A stretch of 64,000 nt of DNA from JAKLIX01 sp964605655. GTDB taxonomy: Bacteria > Bacteroidota > Bacteroidia > Bacteroidales > CAIXZF01. Positions 45,623 through 54,219 of this stretch are shown here, piece by piece (the first letter of the stretch is position 1; each line of letters starts with the position of its first letter). The DNA is taken from contig CAZSDK010000013.1 in the NCBI GenBank assembly GCA_964605655.1, positions 50,343 through 114,342 on the forward strand, written 5' to 3'. The notes under the pieces were generated by a model. That model ran no database searches. It had not been told where the DNA came from and saw nothing but the letters and a program-made list of their open reading frames with translations. Position numbers and translations under genes: made by a program.

Positions 45623-46339
45623 ATGGCCACGATGGTATTACATAAGTCAGAAACCCGGGGACATGCGGACCATGGGTGGCTCGACAGCCGTCACACTTTC
45701 AGCTTCGCAAACTATTACGATCCGGAACGCATCCATTTTGGTGCCCTTCGGGTATTGAACGATGACACCGTAGAGCCGGGAATGGGATTCGACACCCATC
45801 CCCATGACAATATGGAGATCATCTCCATCCCCCTGGAAGGAGACCTGAGACACCGCGACAGCATGGGGAATGAGACCCTGATCCGTCAGGGTGACATACA
45901 GGTCATGAGCGCGGGCACCGGGATCTTCCACAGTGAATACAACGCCAATCCTGACCGGCAGGTGAAGTTCCTGCAGATCTGGGTCTTCACCGATAAAAAT
46001 AACGTCACGCCCCGTTATGATCAGATGACCTTAATTCCTGGTGATCGTCATAACAGGTTTCAACAGATCCTGTCTCCTGATCCCGGTGATGAAGGCGTCT
46101 GGATCCACCAGCATGCCTGGTTTCATCTGGGAAGTCTTGATGCAGGAATACAGCTGGAGTACCCGCTGAAAGACAGAAACAACGGTGTGTATGTATTTGT
46201 GATCGATGGAAAGGCAGAGGTGAACGATCAGGTTTTGGACCGTCGTGACGGGCTGGGGATCTGGAAGTTGGAGAAGCTGGAGATCAAGGCCCTGGAGCAG
46301 GCAGAGGTGCTGGTGATGGAAGTACCTATGAGCATGTGA
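45623..46339 (+). CDS. Pirin family protein
   Basis: A 238-residue bicupin of the pirin family. The N-terminal cupin carries the metal-binding motif DTHPHDNMEIISIPLEG, with a second His-Glu pair in GTGIFHSEYNAN. The start RGHADHGWLDSRHTFSFANYYDP is the family signature. Some pirins act as quercetinases or redox-linked regulators; the specific role here is unknown. It is last in the YceI-pirin pair and is followed by a strong terminator. Confidence 0.94.
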   Translation: MATMVLHKSETRGHADHGWLDSRHTFSFANYYDPERIHFGALRVLNDDTVEPGMGFDTHPHDNMEIISIPLEGDLRHRDSMGNETLIRQGDIQVMSAGTGIFHSEYNANPDRQVKFLQIWVFTDKNNVTPRYDQMTLIPGDRHNRFQQILSPDPGDEGVWIHQHAWFHLGSLDAGIQLEYPLKDRNNGVYVFVIDGKAEVNDQVLDRRDGLGIWKLEKLEIKALEQAEVLVMEVPMSM

Positions 46340-46427
46340 GTGTGAGTTTCCAATCTGGGATACAGGGCATGCCTCGTAGCCGCAGATTCCACCGACCTCG
46401 ATCGGGATGCTCTGAACCAGCAATAAA

Positions 46428-46467
46428 AAAGAGGGTGTCTCAAAACCGAGAAACTCTCTTTTTTTTA
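46428..46467 (+). terminator. Intrinsic terminator after the pirin gene
   Basis: A 14-base stem (46428-46441 with 46448-46461, one mismatch) with loop AAAACC, followed by a run of eight T residues. It is 88 bases after the pirin stop codon. Confidence 0.8.
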
Positions 46468-46768
46468 GTTAAGTTTTTTCGATCACATTCGTTTTTGCTC
46501 AGGCCGCATGGCCTCGTCTTGTCGCCGCAACTGGGAAGCTCCCTCGGTCGCTCGTGTTCCACTCACGACCTCAGTCCGCTCCCCCAGGTTGCTCTGCCAA
46601 GACTGGTAGAGATTAAAGACATTTTACACACTTTATTAACAAGTACTTGCTAATCATGTATTTAAATGCCCTTTTCCCTGCCTGCCGAAAGCAGTCAGGC
46701 AGGTTTCGAGCCTTACTTTTGGGCCTGTCTGCTGCCAGGCAGGCGCGCAAAAGAAAGGCTCAAGCTAA
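46468..46768. other. Intergenic stretch without a recognisable gene
   Basis: About 300 bases between two terminator hairpins that point towards each other. It contains a CCTGCCTGCC...GGCAGG-type inverted word at about 46679-46707 and a related CTGCCAGGCAGGC at 46731-46743. The short frames here are not convincing. The two hairpins share the word GTCTCAAAA in inverted orientation, so a decayed insertion element is possible but not demonstrable. Confidence 0.4.
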
Positions 46769-46806
46769 AATTAAAAGAGGCTGCCTCACTTTTGAGACAG
46801 CCCCTT
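46769..46806 (-). terminator. Intrinsic terminator after tRNA-Val(UAC)
   Basis: On the minus strand a 13-base stem with two mismatches (46794-46806 with 46775-46787, loop AAAAGT) is followed by TTTTAATTTT. It begins 5 bases after the end of the tRNA. Confidence 0.75.
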
Positions 46807-46810
46807 CAAT

Positions 46811-46888
46811 TGGTGGGAGTTACAAGATTCGAACTTGTGACCCCCTGCTTGTAAGGCAGGTGCTCTGAACCAGCTGAGCTAAACTCCC
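46811..46888 (-). tRNA. tRNA-Val (anticodon UAC)
   Basis: A complete cloverleaf can be folded: acceptor GGGAGTT/AACTCCC, D arm GCTC...GAGC, anticodon arm CCTGC-CTTACAA-GCAGG with anticodon TAC, and T arm ACAAG-TTCGAAT-CTTGT. The 3' end includes an encoded CCA after discriminator A. Length 78 including CCA. Confidence 0.97.
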
Positions 46889-46967
46889 GTTAAGAGGGTG
46901 CAAAGGTACTTCTTTTATCGATACTCCCAAATTCTTTTCTGGATTTACGACGCAGAAACGACGCTGG

Positions 46968-47006
46968 TGAAAAAAAGAAAGGGCAGCCCGGTTTAAAGCC
47001 ACCCTC
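46968..47006 (-). terminator. Intrinsic terminator between the two tRNA-Val genes
   Basis: On the minus strand AGGGTGGC pairs with GCTGCCCT (two wobble pairs) and is followed by TTCTTTTTTTC. It would end the tRNA-Val(CAC) transcript before the second tRNA. Confidence 0.6.
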
Positions 47007-47016
47007 TTATTTTCTG

Positions 47017-47091
47017 TGGGAATTACTGGATTCGAACCAGTGACCTCTTGTGTGTGATACAAGCGCTCTAAACCAGCTGAGCTAAACTCCC
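47017..47091 (-). tRNA. tRNA-Val (anticodon CAC)
   Basis: Cloverleaf with acceptor GGGAGTT/AATTCCC (one G-T pair), D arm GCTC...GAGC, anticodon arm CTTGT-ATCACAC-ACAAG with anticodon CAC, and T arm ending CTGGTTCGAATCCAG. After discriminator A the DNA reads CAG, so CCA must be added by the CCA enzyme, unlike in the neighbouring tRNA. Confidence 0.95.
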
Positions 47092-47163
47092 GTTCAGAGA
47101 ACAAAAATACATATTAATCTCTGAACCTGCAAAAACTAAATACTTTTCTTCCGATATGTTTTT

Positions 47164-48195
47164 TTAGTTCGATTCGATGATCTTAAACAACTCGTCGAGT
47201 TTCGGGGTGAGGATGATCTCGGTGCGCCGGTTCTTCGCCCTGGCTTCCTTGGTGTTGGCCCCGTCAACAGGCACATACTCACTCCTTCCGGCAGTTATGA
47301 CCCTCGAAGGCTTGATGTCTCCCGATGCCAGTATGATCCTGGCCACGGCCGTTGCTCTCATCACGCTCAGGTCCCAGTTGTCTTTGACCTGTCCGCTACC
47401 CTTATAAGGCACGTTGTCGGTATGACCTTCCACCATGATGTTGATATCGGGATTGTCGACCAGAACCTTGCCCAGCTTCTTCAGCGCCTCGGTCCCCTGA
47501 GGACCCACCTCCCAGCTGGCGGTGGCGAATAATAATGACTCGTCGAGCGACACGTAGATCTTTCCGTTTTTCATATTGATGGTCAGTCCGTTACCTACAT
47601 AACCTTTCAAGGCATCGCTGACGCTCTTTCTCAGGGCGATGACCACCGAATCCTTGGCCGCCAGCACCTTCTCCAGCTCATTCACCCTCTTTTCCTTCTC
47701 CTTCAGCTGCTTGTTCAGGTCATTCAGACTTTTCTCCTTTTCATTAAGTTGTTTAGAAAGCTGTTTCAGCTCATCTTCCTTTTGAAGCTGCAGCTCTTTG
47801 TTCTTTTGAACATCCTCCAGCAATTTCCTGATCTCCTTTTCAGTACCTCTTGCAGACTGCTTGGTGGAAAACTCCAGTGCATCGTATTGTGCTCTCAGGT
47901 CCTTCAGCTCACCCAGGGTATACCGCAACTGGTTCCCCATGGAGGTGGTGTCGGCAGTGACCTGCTTGAGTTGCTGCACCAGCTTTTTCATCACCTGGTC
48001 CATCTCATCATACTGGTCTTTTAACTTCTTATAGTCCTTGTCCAGTTTGTTCTTTTGCTCGGTACACTGGGCCAGGTCGCCATTGGCCTTTTTATACTTC
48101 GACAGAGGCACACAGGAAGAGAACAGGCCGGCTGCCAGGAACATCACCAGGACCATGGAAAGAAGACGGTTGTAATTTTTTATCATTCTGTTCAT
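47164..48195 (-). CDS. OmpA family lipoprotein with coiled coil
   Basis: A 343-residue envelope protein. The start at 48195 (MNRMIKN) precedes a lipoprotein signal ending AAGLFSSC. Residues about 35-190 form a long charged coiled coil with heptad-like repeats (QLNEKEKSLNDLNKQL). The C-terminal OmpA domain (about 215-335) has the peptidoglycan-binding signature INIMVEGHTDNVPYKGSG and AKNRRTEIIL. It is predicted to be anchored in the outer membrane and to reach the peptidoglycan. The longer frame to 48282 would overlap the exonuclease gene and lacks a signal at its start. Confidence 0.9.
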   Translation of the reverse strand: MNRMIKNYNRLLSMVLVMFLAAGLFSSCVPLSKYKKANGDLAQCTEQKNKLDKDYKKLKDQYDEMDQVMKKLVQQLKQVTADTTSMGNQLRYTLGELKDLRAQYDALEFSTKQSARGTEKEIRKLLEDVQKNKELQLQKEDELKQLSKQLNEKEKSLNDLNKQLKEKEKRVNELEKVLAAKDSVVIALRKSVSDALKGYVGNGLTINMKNGKIYVSLDESLLFATASWEVGPQGTEALKKLGKVLVDNPDINIMVEGHTDNVPYKGSGQVKDNWDLSVMRATAVARIILASGDIKPSRVITAGRSEYVPVDGANTKEARAKNRRTEIILTPKLDELFKIIESN

Positions 48196-48242
48196 TCGAT
48201 GGATATTTAAAGATGGGTAATTCAAATCATTAACGCTGGTTT

Positions 48243-49028
48243 TCATTTCCCGGGGAACTCCGTTTCGAGCAGTACCGGGCAATGGTCGGAGTGCCTGGCC
48301 TCAGGCAGGATCACGGACCGGCGCAGGAAAGATTCCATGGGTGAGGTGGCCATGTGGTAGTCGATGCGCCAGCCCAGGTTCTTCTCCCTGGCATTGGCCC
48401 TGAAACTCCACCAGGTGTATTGGTGAAGCAGCCCGGGATTCAAATGACGGAAGGTATCGATGAAACCGGAATCGAGGAAACGGGTCACCCAGGCTCTTTC
48501 TTCCGGCAGGAAGCCAGAACTGGTGGCATTACGCACCGGATCGTGGATATCGATCGAGGTATGGCAGATATTATAATCCCCTGAAACGATTAAAAGGGGT
48601 CTCTCTTTTTTCAACTGATTGATATACGCATGAAAATCCTCCAGCCATTGCATCTTGAAGCCTTGTCTTTCTTCTCCTGTAGTCCCTGAAGGATGATATA
48701 CGGAGATCACCGACACCTTACCGTAATCGGCCCGTATCACGCGGCCTTCATCATCATAGCGGGCATCACCCATACCATATATTACTTTATCCGGTTGGAT
48801 TTTGGTCAGGATGCCCACGCCACTATACCCTTTCTTCTTTGCTGAAAACCAGAAACTTCGATATCCTGCTTCCTCAAATTCAAGGAGGGGGATCTGGTCG
48901 GGCTGGGCCTTGGTCTCCTGGAAGCACACGATATCCGGATCTGCCGCCCTGATCCATTCACTCAGCCCCTTTCCGAGAGCAGCCCTTATCCCGTTCACAT
49001 TATAGGTGATCAGCTTTTTTATTCCCAT
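48243..49028 (-). CDS. xth: Exodeoxyribonuclease III / AP endonuclease
   Basis: A 261-residue enzyme of base-excision repair that cleaves abasic sites and degrades DNA from 3' ends. Catalytic motifs are YNVNGIRAA, CFQETKAQ, VISVYHPSG, SGDYNICH and the final SDHCPV. The start at 49028 (MGIKKLITYNVNG) is nine codons inside a longer frame and fits the family. A -7 box TATCTTTG lies 24 bases upstream, back to back with the promoter of the ClC channel gene. Confidence 0.96.
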   Translation of the reverse strand: MGIKKLITYNVNGIRAALGKGLSEWIRAADPDIVCFQETKAQPDQIPLLEFEEAGYRSFWFSAKKKGYSGVGILTKIQPDKVIYGMGDARYDDEGRVIRADYGKVSVISVYHPSGTTGEERQGFKMQWLEDFHAYINQLKKERPLLIVSGDYNICHTSIDIHDPVRNATSSGFLPEERAWVTRFLDSGFIDTFRHLNPGLLHQYTWWSFRANAREKNLGWRIDYHMATSPMESFLRRSVILPEARHSDHCPVLLETEFPGK

Positions 49029-49052
49029 GTCTTTCTTTTTGATAGGAGGCCA

Positions 49053-49060
49053 CAAAGATA
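49053..49060 (-). promoter_or_regulatory. Bacteroidota -7 box (TATCTTTG) for xth
   Basis: Reads TATCTTTG on the minus strand, 24 bases before the xth ATG. The divergent clc -7 box starts only 18 bases away, so the two promoters overlap. Confidence 0.6.
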
Positions 49061-49077
49061 ATAAAGCTGCTAATAAC

Positions 49078-49085
49078 TACTTTTG
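49078..49085 (+). promoter_or_regulatory. Bacteroidota -7 box (TACTTTTG) for the ClC gene
   Basis: TACTTTTG, 4 bases before the chosen ATG at 49090. Transcription would begin at or just inside the start codon region, which implies a nearly leaderless mRNA or a slightly later start. Confidence 0.45.
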
Positions 49086-49089
49086 TGCG

Positions 49090-50865
49090 ATGGCTATCAA
49101 TGATATTTTGGACGGCATCCGCCGTTTCCGAAACAAAAGACTCACTAACAAGCAGTTAGTCCTTATCCTGAGTCTTTTTACAGGGACCCTGGCGGGACTG
49201 GCTGCGGTTATTTTAAAGAATACCGTCCATTACCTGAGGATCTTTCTCACCGATCATGTACTGACCGGAAGGTTTACTTTCCTGTATCTCATCTTTCCCC
49301 TGGTAGGCATGCTGATCACCTACCTTTTAACCCGTTACTGGATCAGGGAGAACATTTCCCACGGCATCAGCCGTATCTTACATTCAATCTCCCAGAAAGG
49401 AGGACAGCTAAAGAGACACGACACATACAGTAACCTGGCCGGCAGTGCCATTACGGTAGGTTTCGGAGGCTCTGTCGGGCTGGAAGCACCCATTGTCCTC
49501 ACCGGTTCTGCCATTGGATCACGTATCGGTCAGTTTTTTCATCTGGAATACAAGTCCATGGTGCTCCTTATCGGATGCGGAGCCGCAGGCGCCATCTCCG
49601 GGATCTTCATGGCTCCGATCGCGGGTGTTTTATTTGCCCTGGAGGTCCTCTATCTCGACCTTACCATGGCATCGCTGATCCCCCTGCTTATCTCCTCCGT
49701 TTGCAGTGCCACCATCGCCGGTGCCCTCATGGGAAAGAGCATCGTCTTCAGCTTTCAGCTCACTGAAACATACGGTCTCAGCGACCTGCCTTTCTTTATC
49801 CTGCTGGGCATCTTTTGTGGACTCCTTTCACTCTATTTCACCAGGGCCAACTTATTCCTGGAAGATTCATTCAGCAGGATAAAAGATGACTGGGCCAGGG
49901 TGTTATCGGGCGGGTTACTGCTCAGTGTGCTGGTGTTCCTGATCCCGCCGCTGTTCGGAGAAGGCTATGAATCTCTTCGGTCCATATTGTCGGGCCAGGG
50001 CGACCAGTTGTTCAGCCAGAGCCTTTTTGGAGATATCCCACAGCATAGCGGCTTGTTCCTTCTCCTTTTGCTGGGGATGGTCCTGTTCAAGGTGGTGGCC
50101 ATGTCGGCCACCACGGGCGCCGGGGGTGTGGGGGGTGTTTTTGCTCCGACTCTTTTTATCGGAGGACTTACGGGTTATCTCTTCGCCAAATCGGTGAACT
50201 TCAGCGGGCTTTTTCAGCTCTCGGAAAAGAATTTTGCCCTGGTGGGAATGGCCGGTGCCATGGCAGGAGTGATGCATGCCCCGCTCACCGCCATTTTTCT
50301 CATAGCCGAACTGACCAGCGGTTATGGTTTGCTCATCCCCCTGATGATCACCGCCGCAATCTCCTTCCTCACTATCAACTACTTCGAACCCCATTCGGTG
50401 TACTCCAAGCGTCTTGCCGAAAAAGGACAGATGGTAAGTCGGAACAAGGATAAGAGCATCCTCTCCCAAATGAAGATCGATACCCTCATCGAGACCAACT
50501 TCAATACCGTCAACCTCCGCGGCTACCTGGGTGACCTGGTCAAAGAGGTGTCGCGCTCACAAAGAAATGTTTTCCCCGTGATCGACAAGGACAATCTTTT
50601 CCAGGGGGTGGTGTTTATCAATGATATCCGTGACATCCTTTTTAAGCCGGAATTGTACGGAAAGGTCCTTATCAAAGATATCATGTATATGCCGGATCCC
50701 CTGGTGGAGCTGGGTGAAAGCATGGAGGCGGTGGCTAAAAAGTTCCATGATACCGATAACTACAACCTTCCCGTACTGGACAAGGGCAAATACGTGGGTT
50801 TTGTCTCCCGGGCCAACGTTTTTTCGGCTTACCGCGAGATTATGCTGGAAGCATCGGAAGACTGA
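49090..50865 (+). CDS. ClC-type chloride channel/antiporter with CBS domains
   Basis: A 591-residue membrane protein. The ClC core (about 20-430) contains the GFGGSVGLEAPIVLTGSAIG segment with the gating-position Glu, AGAISGIFMAPIAGVLFALE and GGVGGVFAPTLFIGG. Two CBS domains follow at the C-terminus (about 460-585, including VFPVIDKDNLFQGVVFINDI and NLPVLDKGKYVGFVSR). The Glu suggests a proton-coupled antiporter rather than a passive channel. Its 3' end overlaps the convergent DUF255 gene by 37 bases. The start at 49090 agrees with the promoter and with the family start. Confidence 0.93.
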   Translation: MAINDILDGIRRFRNKRLTNKQLVLILSLFTGTLAGLAAVILKNTVHYLRIFLTDHVLTGRFTFLYLIFPLVGMLITYLLTRYWIRENISHGISRILHSISQKGGQLKRHDTYSNLAGSAITVGFGGSVGLEAPIVLTGSAIGSRIGQFFHLEYKSMVLLIGCGAAGAISGIFMAPIAGVLFALEVLYLDLTMASLIPLLISSVCSATIAGALMGKSIVFSFQLTETYGLSDLPFFILLGIFCGLLSLYFTRANLFLEDSFSRIKDDWARVLSGGLLLSVLVFLIPPLFGEGYESLRSILSGQGDQLFSQSLFGDIPQHSGLFLLLLLGMVLFKVVAMSATTGAGGVGGVFAPTLFIGGLTGYLFAKSVNFSGLFQLSEKNFALVGMAGAMAGVMHAPLTAIFLIAELTSGYGLLIPLMITAAISFLTINYFEPHSVYSKRLAEKGQMVSRNKDKSILSQMKIDTLIETNFNTVNLRGYLGDLVKEVSRSQRNVFPVIDKDNLFQGVVFINDIRDILFKPELYGKVLIKDIMYMPDPLVELGESMEAVAKKFHDTDNYNLPVLDKGKYVGFVSRANVFSAYREIMLEASED

Positions 50866-52838
50866 CGCAGCCGTTGCACTTGCGCCGTCACATCCTCCAC
50901 TGTACTCACCGGCGCAAAGCATTCCTTCCCTGAGCAGAGAAAAAACCGTGTTTCGCTTCCTGAATGTCGGTTCCTGAAAAGAGGGATCTCACTTTCTTCT
51001 TCAACGACGGTTATCCATACATCCGGCATCGGTTGCTTACTCAGTAATTTTCTTTGTTCCCCGGCATCAGGACCTGTAATTACCAGGGTGTAAAAGGGAA
51101 GCCGGTGTTCAAGAAAGGCTGTTGCCCACATGCCGTGAGCTCCCGGGAAAGCCAGTATCCTTTCTTCCATCAGGGTGATCATCCGACGGGAAGCCTTCAG
51201 GTACTCTTCATCCTCAAAAAGATGTCCTGCTCTGTGTAATGCCCTGACCATCATGGCATTAGAACTTGGCATTACATTGTCAAGGACCTCCTTCCGGCGG
51301 ACCGGCCAGCCCGTACCGGTATCTTTCGTATAAAAGAACAATCCGGTAGAAGAATCTTTGAAACCCCTGAGAACCAATTCACACAGGCCCCTGGCCTTTT
51401 CATAATAAGGATAAGGATTACTCCCGGGGTACATCAGCAAGGCCATGATGAGATGGGCATAGTCGTCGAGGAACCCAGGTATTCCTGGCTTTCCTTCCTG
51501 CCTGGACCTGTTGAGGGCACCATCCTCACCGATATGTCTTGCAAGAAGTTCATCCAGAGCCCTCTTTCCAAGACGGAGAAAACGGTCCTCCCCGAAGACG
51601 TTATATGCCTGGAACAAAGCCTGGACCATCAGTGCATTCCAGGAGGTGAGCACCTTGATATCGAGAAAGGGCCTGATCCGGGATTCCCTGGCTGCCATCA
51701 GTTTAATCCTGCCCTGCTCCAGTTCAGGATCTATTTCAGAGGAGGGCAGCGGGTCCCTGACATAAAGGATGTTCCTGCCCTCCTCCCAGTTGCCTTCCCG
51801 GGTAATACCAAAATGACTCATCAACATCTCAGCCTGATGACCGAGTATCTCACGGACCTCCGCTTCGGTCCAGGCATAATATCTCCCCTCCACACCTTCA
51901 GAATCGGCATCCAGGGCGGAGAAGAAACATCCTCCCGGACCGGTCATCTCCCGCTCCAGAAAATCAACGGTCTCAGATACGACGCGTCGAAATAAGGGAT
52001 GGGGGGTCACCCGGAAGGCAGTGGCATATAACTGGACTAGCAAGGCATTGTCATACAGCATTTTCTCGAAATGAGGCACCCTCCATTCTTCATCGGTGGA
52101 GTAGCGGGCGAATCCGCCACCCAACTGGTCATAGATACCTCCACTGGCCATCTTCACCAGGGTATGTTCAACAAAATCCCAGATTTCCCTTTCCTGTGTA
52201 TGATGATAATAATCCAGCAGGAACAGCAGGTTCACAGGCAGGGGAAACTTAGGTGCCCCTTTGAAACCACCATTTACCTTGTCAAAGGAAGTCTTCCACT
52301 GATAAACAGCCTGGCTGAGGGTCCGGATATCTCCCAGCCTGCTTTGAAAATCGAAAGGGAGCTCCCTTTGCAAGGCCTCCATGACCTGTTCACTATTGTA
52401 AACCAGCTCTTTAGGCCTGTTCCGGTAGATTTCGACCACCCGGGCCATGGTATCGAGCCACGACTCTTTCGGGAAATAGGTTCCTCCCCAGAAAGGTTTT
52501 CCTCCGGGAAGGGCAAAGACATTCAGGGGCCAACCCCCGGGCCTGCCCATCATCTGCACGGCGTCCATGAACACCTGGTCGAGATCGGGTCTTTCTTCCC
52601 GGTCCACTTTGACGGAGATAAAATCACGGTTCATCATCTCTGCCACCATCGTATCGGCGAAAGTCTCCTTTTCCATGACATGGCACCAATGGCAGGATGA
52701 ATAACCGATGCTGATGATCATGAGCTTGTTTTCCTGGACCGAACGATTCAGGGCTTCTTCGCCCCAGGGGTACCAATCCACCGGGTTATGAGCGTGCTGC
52801 AGCAGATACGGACTGGATTCTTTGGAAAGACGGTTCAA
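50829..52838 (-). CDS. DUF255 thioredoxin-like / six-hairpin protein (YyaL/SPATA20-like)
   Basis: A 669-residue protein. The N-terminal thioredoxin-like DUF255 domain (about 1-165) starts RLSKESSPYLLQHAHNPVDW and has the CHWC redox motif (Cys49, Cys52). The rest is an alpha/alpha six-hairpin toroid of the glycosidase type (GGGFARYSTDEEWRVPHFEKMLYDN, ALDADSEGVEGRYYAWT). The function is unknown despite broad conservation. The start codon appears to be TTG at 52838: the family's conserved N-terminus begins there and no ATG occurs in frame upstream before a stop. Overlaps the ClC gene end by 37 bases, convergent. Confidence 0.9.
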   Translation of the reverse strand: MNRLSKESSPYLLQHAHNPVDWYPWGEEALNRSVQENKLMIISIGYSSCHWCHVMEKETFADTMVAEMMNRDFISVKVDREERPDLDQVFMDAVQMMGRPGGWPLNVFALPGGKPFWGGTYFPKESWLDTMARVVEIYRNRPKELVYNSEQVMEALQRELPFDFQSRLGDIRTLSQAVYQWKTSFDKVNGGFKGAPKFPLPVNLLFLLDYYHHTQEREIWDFVEHTLVKMASGGIYDQLGGGFARYSTDEEWRVPHFEKMLYDNALLVQLYATAFRVTPHPLFRRVVSETVDFLEREMTGPGGCFFSALDADSEGVEGRYYAWTEAEVREILGHQAEMLMSHFGITREGNWEEGRNILYVRDPLPSSEIDPELEQGRIKLMAARESRIRPFLDIKVLTSWNALMVQALFQAYNVFGEDRFLRLGKRALDELLARHIGEDGALNRSRQEGKPGIPGFLDDYAHLIMALLMYPGSNPYPYYEKARGLCELVLRGFKDSSTGLFFYTKDTGTGWPVRRKEVLDNVMPSSNAMMVRALHRAGHLFEDEEYLKASRRMITLMEERILAFPGAHGMWATAFLEHRLPFYTLVITGPDAGEQRKLLSKQPMPDVWITVVEEESEIPLFRNRHSGSETRFFLCSGKECFAPVSTVEDVTAQVQRLRQSSDASSIISR

Positions 52839-52907
52839 GTGGTTTTCCTTTCTGTTGTAAAGAAAGAAAACAAGACACCAGGGGTTTTGTTTGAAAAAGG
52901 ACCGTCG

Positions 52908-54197
52908 TTACAGTATCACTACCTTCCTGGTCACCTGGTTCCCCTGCTCATCGCTGAAACGAAGGAAATACAGCCCAGGTTTCAGGGTATTCACATTGAT
53001 TTTCAGTGTCTTCTGATCAATTTCCGTAGTCAGCGGCTTCATCACCTGTGTCCCACCGGAATGGAACAGTTCCACCTTCAGGGGTCGTCCTGCTCCGGTC
53101 AGGGTAATCTCTATGACGTCATGCACAGGATTCTTCACCATGACCATGAAGTGATCTCTGGTGTAATCAGGATACCCTTCAGGCCCCGTGGTGATAAAGT
53201 CCATGATGACCGGCAAGTGATCCGAGATGCCATACAAGGCATCGGCTACATTCACCGGTACCGCCAGGTTCTGGGGAGGTGAATTCACCGACTGGTTGAA
53301 GTGCATGCTGTCCTGCCCAAGTGCATGGTAAGTGGAAGACAAGCCCAGCAGGCCGTCTGATCCGTCGAGCAAGGATTTCGACTCAAGAATAAAATCAAAA
53401 CGGTCATCCAGTCCGCCTCCTGCGGCACAACCGTTGGAGTTGAGATGTGTCGACTGGGTATGGATACCGGAGAAAAGGCTGTTGCTATTCCAATCACCAG
53501 GCAGGTTCAGCGGATCAAAAAAGCGGTAAGTCGGATTGTTGAAGTTGATGAGGTTCTGATACGCCTGCTCAAAGCTGGAATAGAGGTTAAAATCGCCCGA
53601 CAACACCTTGTTTCCCTGGTCTCCCTGGGCATAGAGGTAATTCATCAGGGTGGAGGTCATCTGGGCCCTTTCCTGTTCATTGGAGGACCCCGAGCCTGCC
53701 TTGAGGTGAGCAATGATGGCGGTAAAATGCACGGTGTCGTGGGTCACTGGAAGATCCGGTGTGAGCAGGTAAAAATGATACAGGTTGATATCCCTAAGGG
53801 AGGTGATGACGGCATCCTGAGACTGAAGCACCATCTTGCCCGGATCATAATAGATCATATTGGCCAAGTCTCCACCGGAGAAGCTGGTCATAGCTGCCTT
53901 GGCAAAGGTCATGGGTCCCACAAAATTGATCACCGAATCGAGCAGTCGCTGGGCATTGGAGGACTGTGAGATCATCTCACACACTGCCAGGATATCAGGC
54001 TGCACATAAGAAAACACCGTGCGAAGGTGAAGGTCCTTGACGCTCACGTTGTTGTTGGCCTCACTGCAGGTTGAATACGGCAGTCCGTAGTTGAGGATAT
54101 TATACGACATGTACCTCAGGGTATCCTGGGCAAAGGCCGCGGAATGCATTAAGATCACCAGGGATATAAGGCGGAAGTATGGACGGAAGATTGCCAT
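52908..54197 (-). CDS. T9SS-secreted endonuclease/exonuclease/phosphatase-family protein
   Basis: A 429-residue secreted protein. The signal peptide (MAIFRPYFRLISLVILMHSAAFA) is followed by an EEP-fold catalytic domain at about 25-335: MSYNILNYG, DILAVCEMIS with the metal-binding Glu, AIIAHLKAG, LSGDFNLYSS and ISDHLPVIMDF as the final Asp-His pair. The last about 80 residues are a T9SS sorting domain (VKNPVHDVIEITL to QVTRKVVIL). It could be an extracellular nuclease or phosphatase; the substrate cannot be told. 22 bases downstream of gatD. Confidence 0.9.
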   Translation of the reverse strand: MAIFRPYFRLISLVILMHSAAFAQDTLRYMSYNILNYGLPYSTCSEANNNVSVKDLHLRTVFSYVQPDILAVCEMISQSSNAQRLLDSVINFVGPMTFAKAAMTSFSGGDLANMIYYDPGKMVLQSQDAVITSLRDINLYHFYLLTPDLPVTHDTVHFTAIIAHLKAGSGSSNEQERAQMTSTLMNYLYAQGDQGNKVLSGDFNLYSSFEQAYQNLINFNNPTYRFFDPLNLPGDWNSNSLFSGIHTQSTHLNSNGCAAGGGLDDRFDFILESKSLLDGSDGLLGLSSTYHALGQDSMHFNQSVNSPPQNLAVPVNVADALYGISDHLPVIMDFITTGPEGYPDYTRDHFMVMVKNPVHDVIEITLTGAGRPLKVELFHSGGTQVMKPLTTEIDQKTLKINVNTLKPGLYFLRFSDEQGNQVTRKVVIL

Positions 54198-54219
54198 TAT
54201 ATCATTGGTAATCAATTAA

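Noticed and set aside
46428..46806. Possible decayed insertion sequence with inverted ends (GTCTCAAAA words)
   Set aside because: The two ends are explained by good intrinsic terminators for the pirin gene and the tRNA, and no transposase fragment can be read between them.
46647..47104. Short frames across the two tRNA genes (such as one ending GVTRFELVTPCL)
   Set aside because: They translate tRNA sequence, a well-known artefact; both tRNAs fold correctly.
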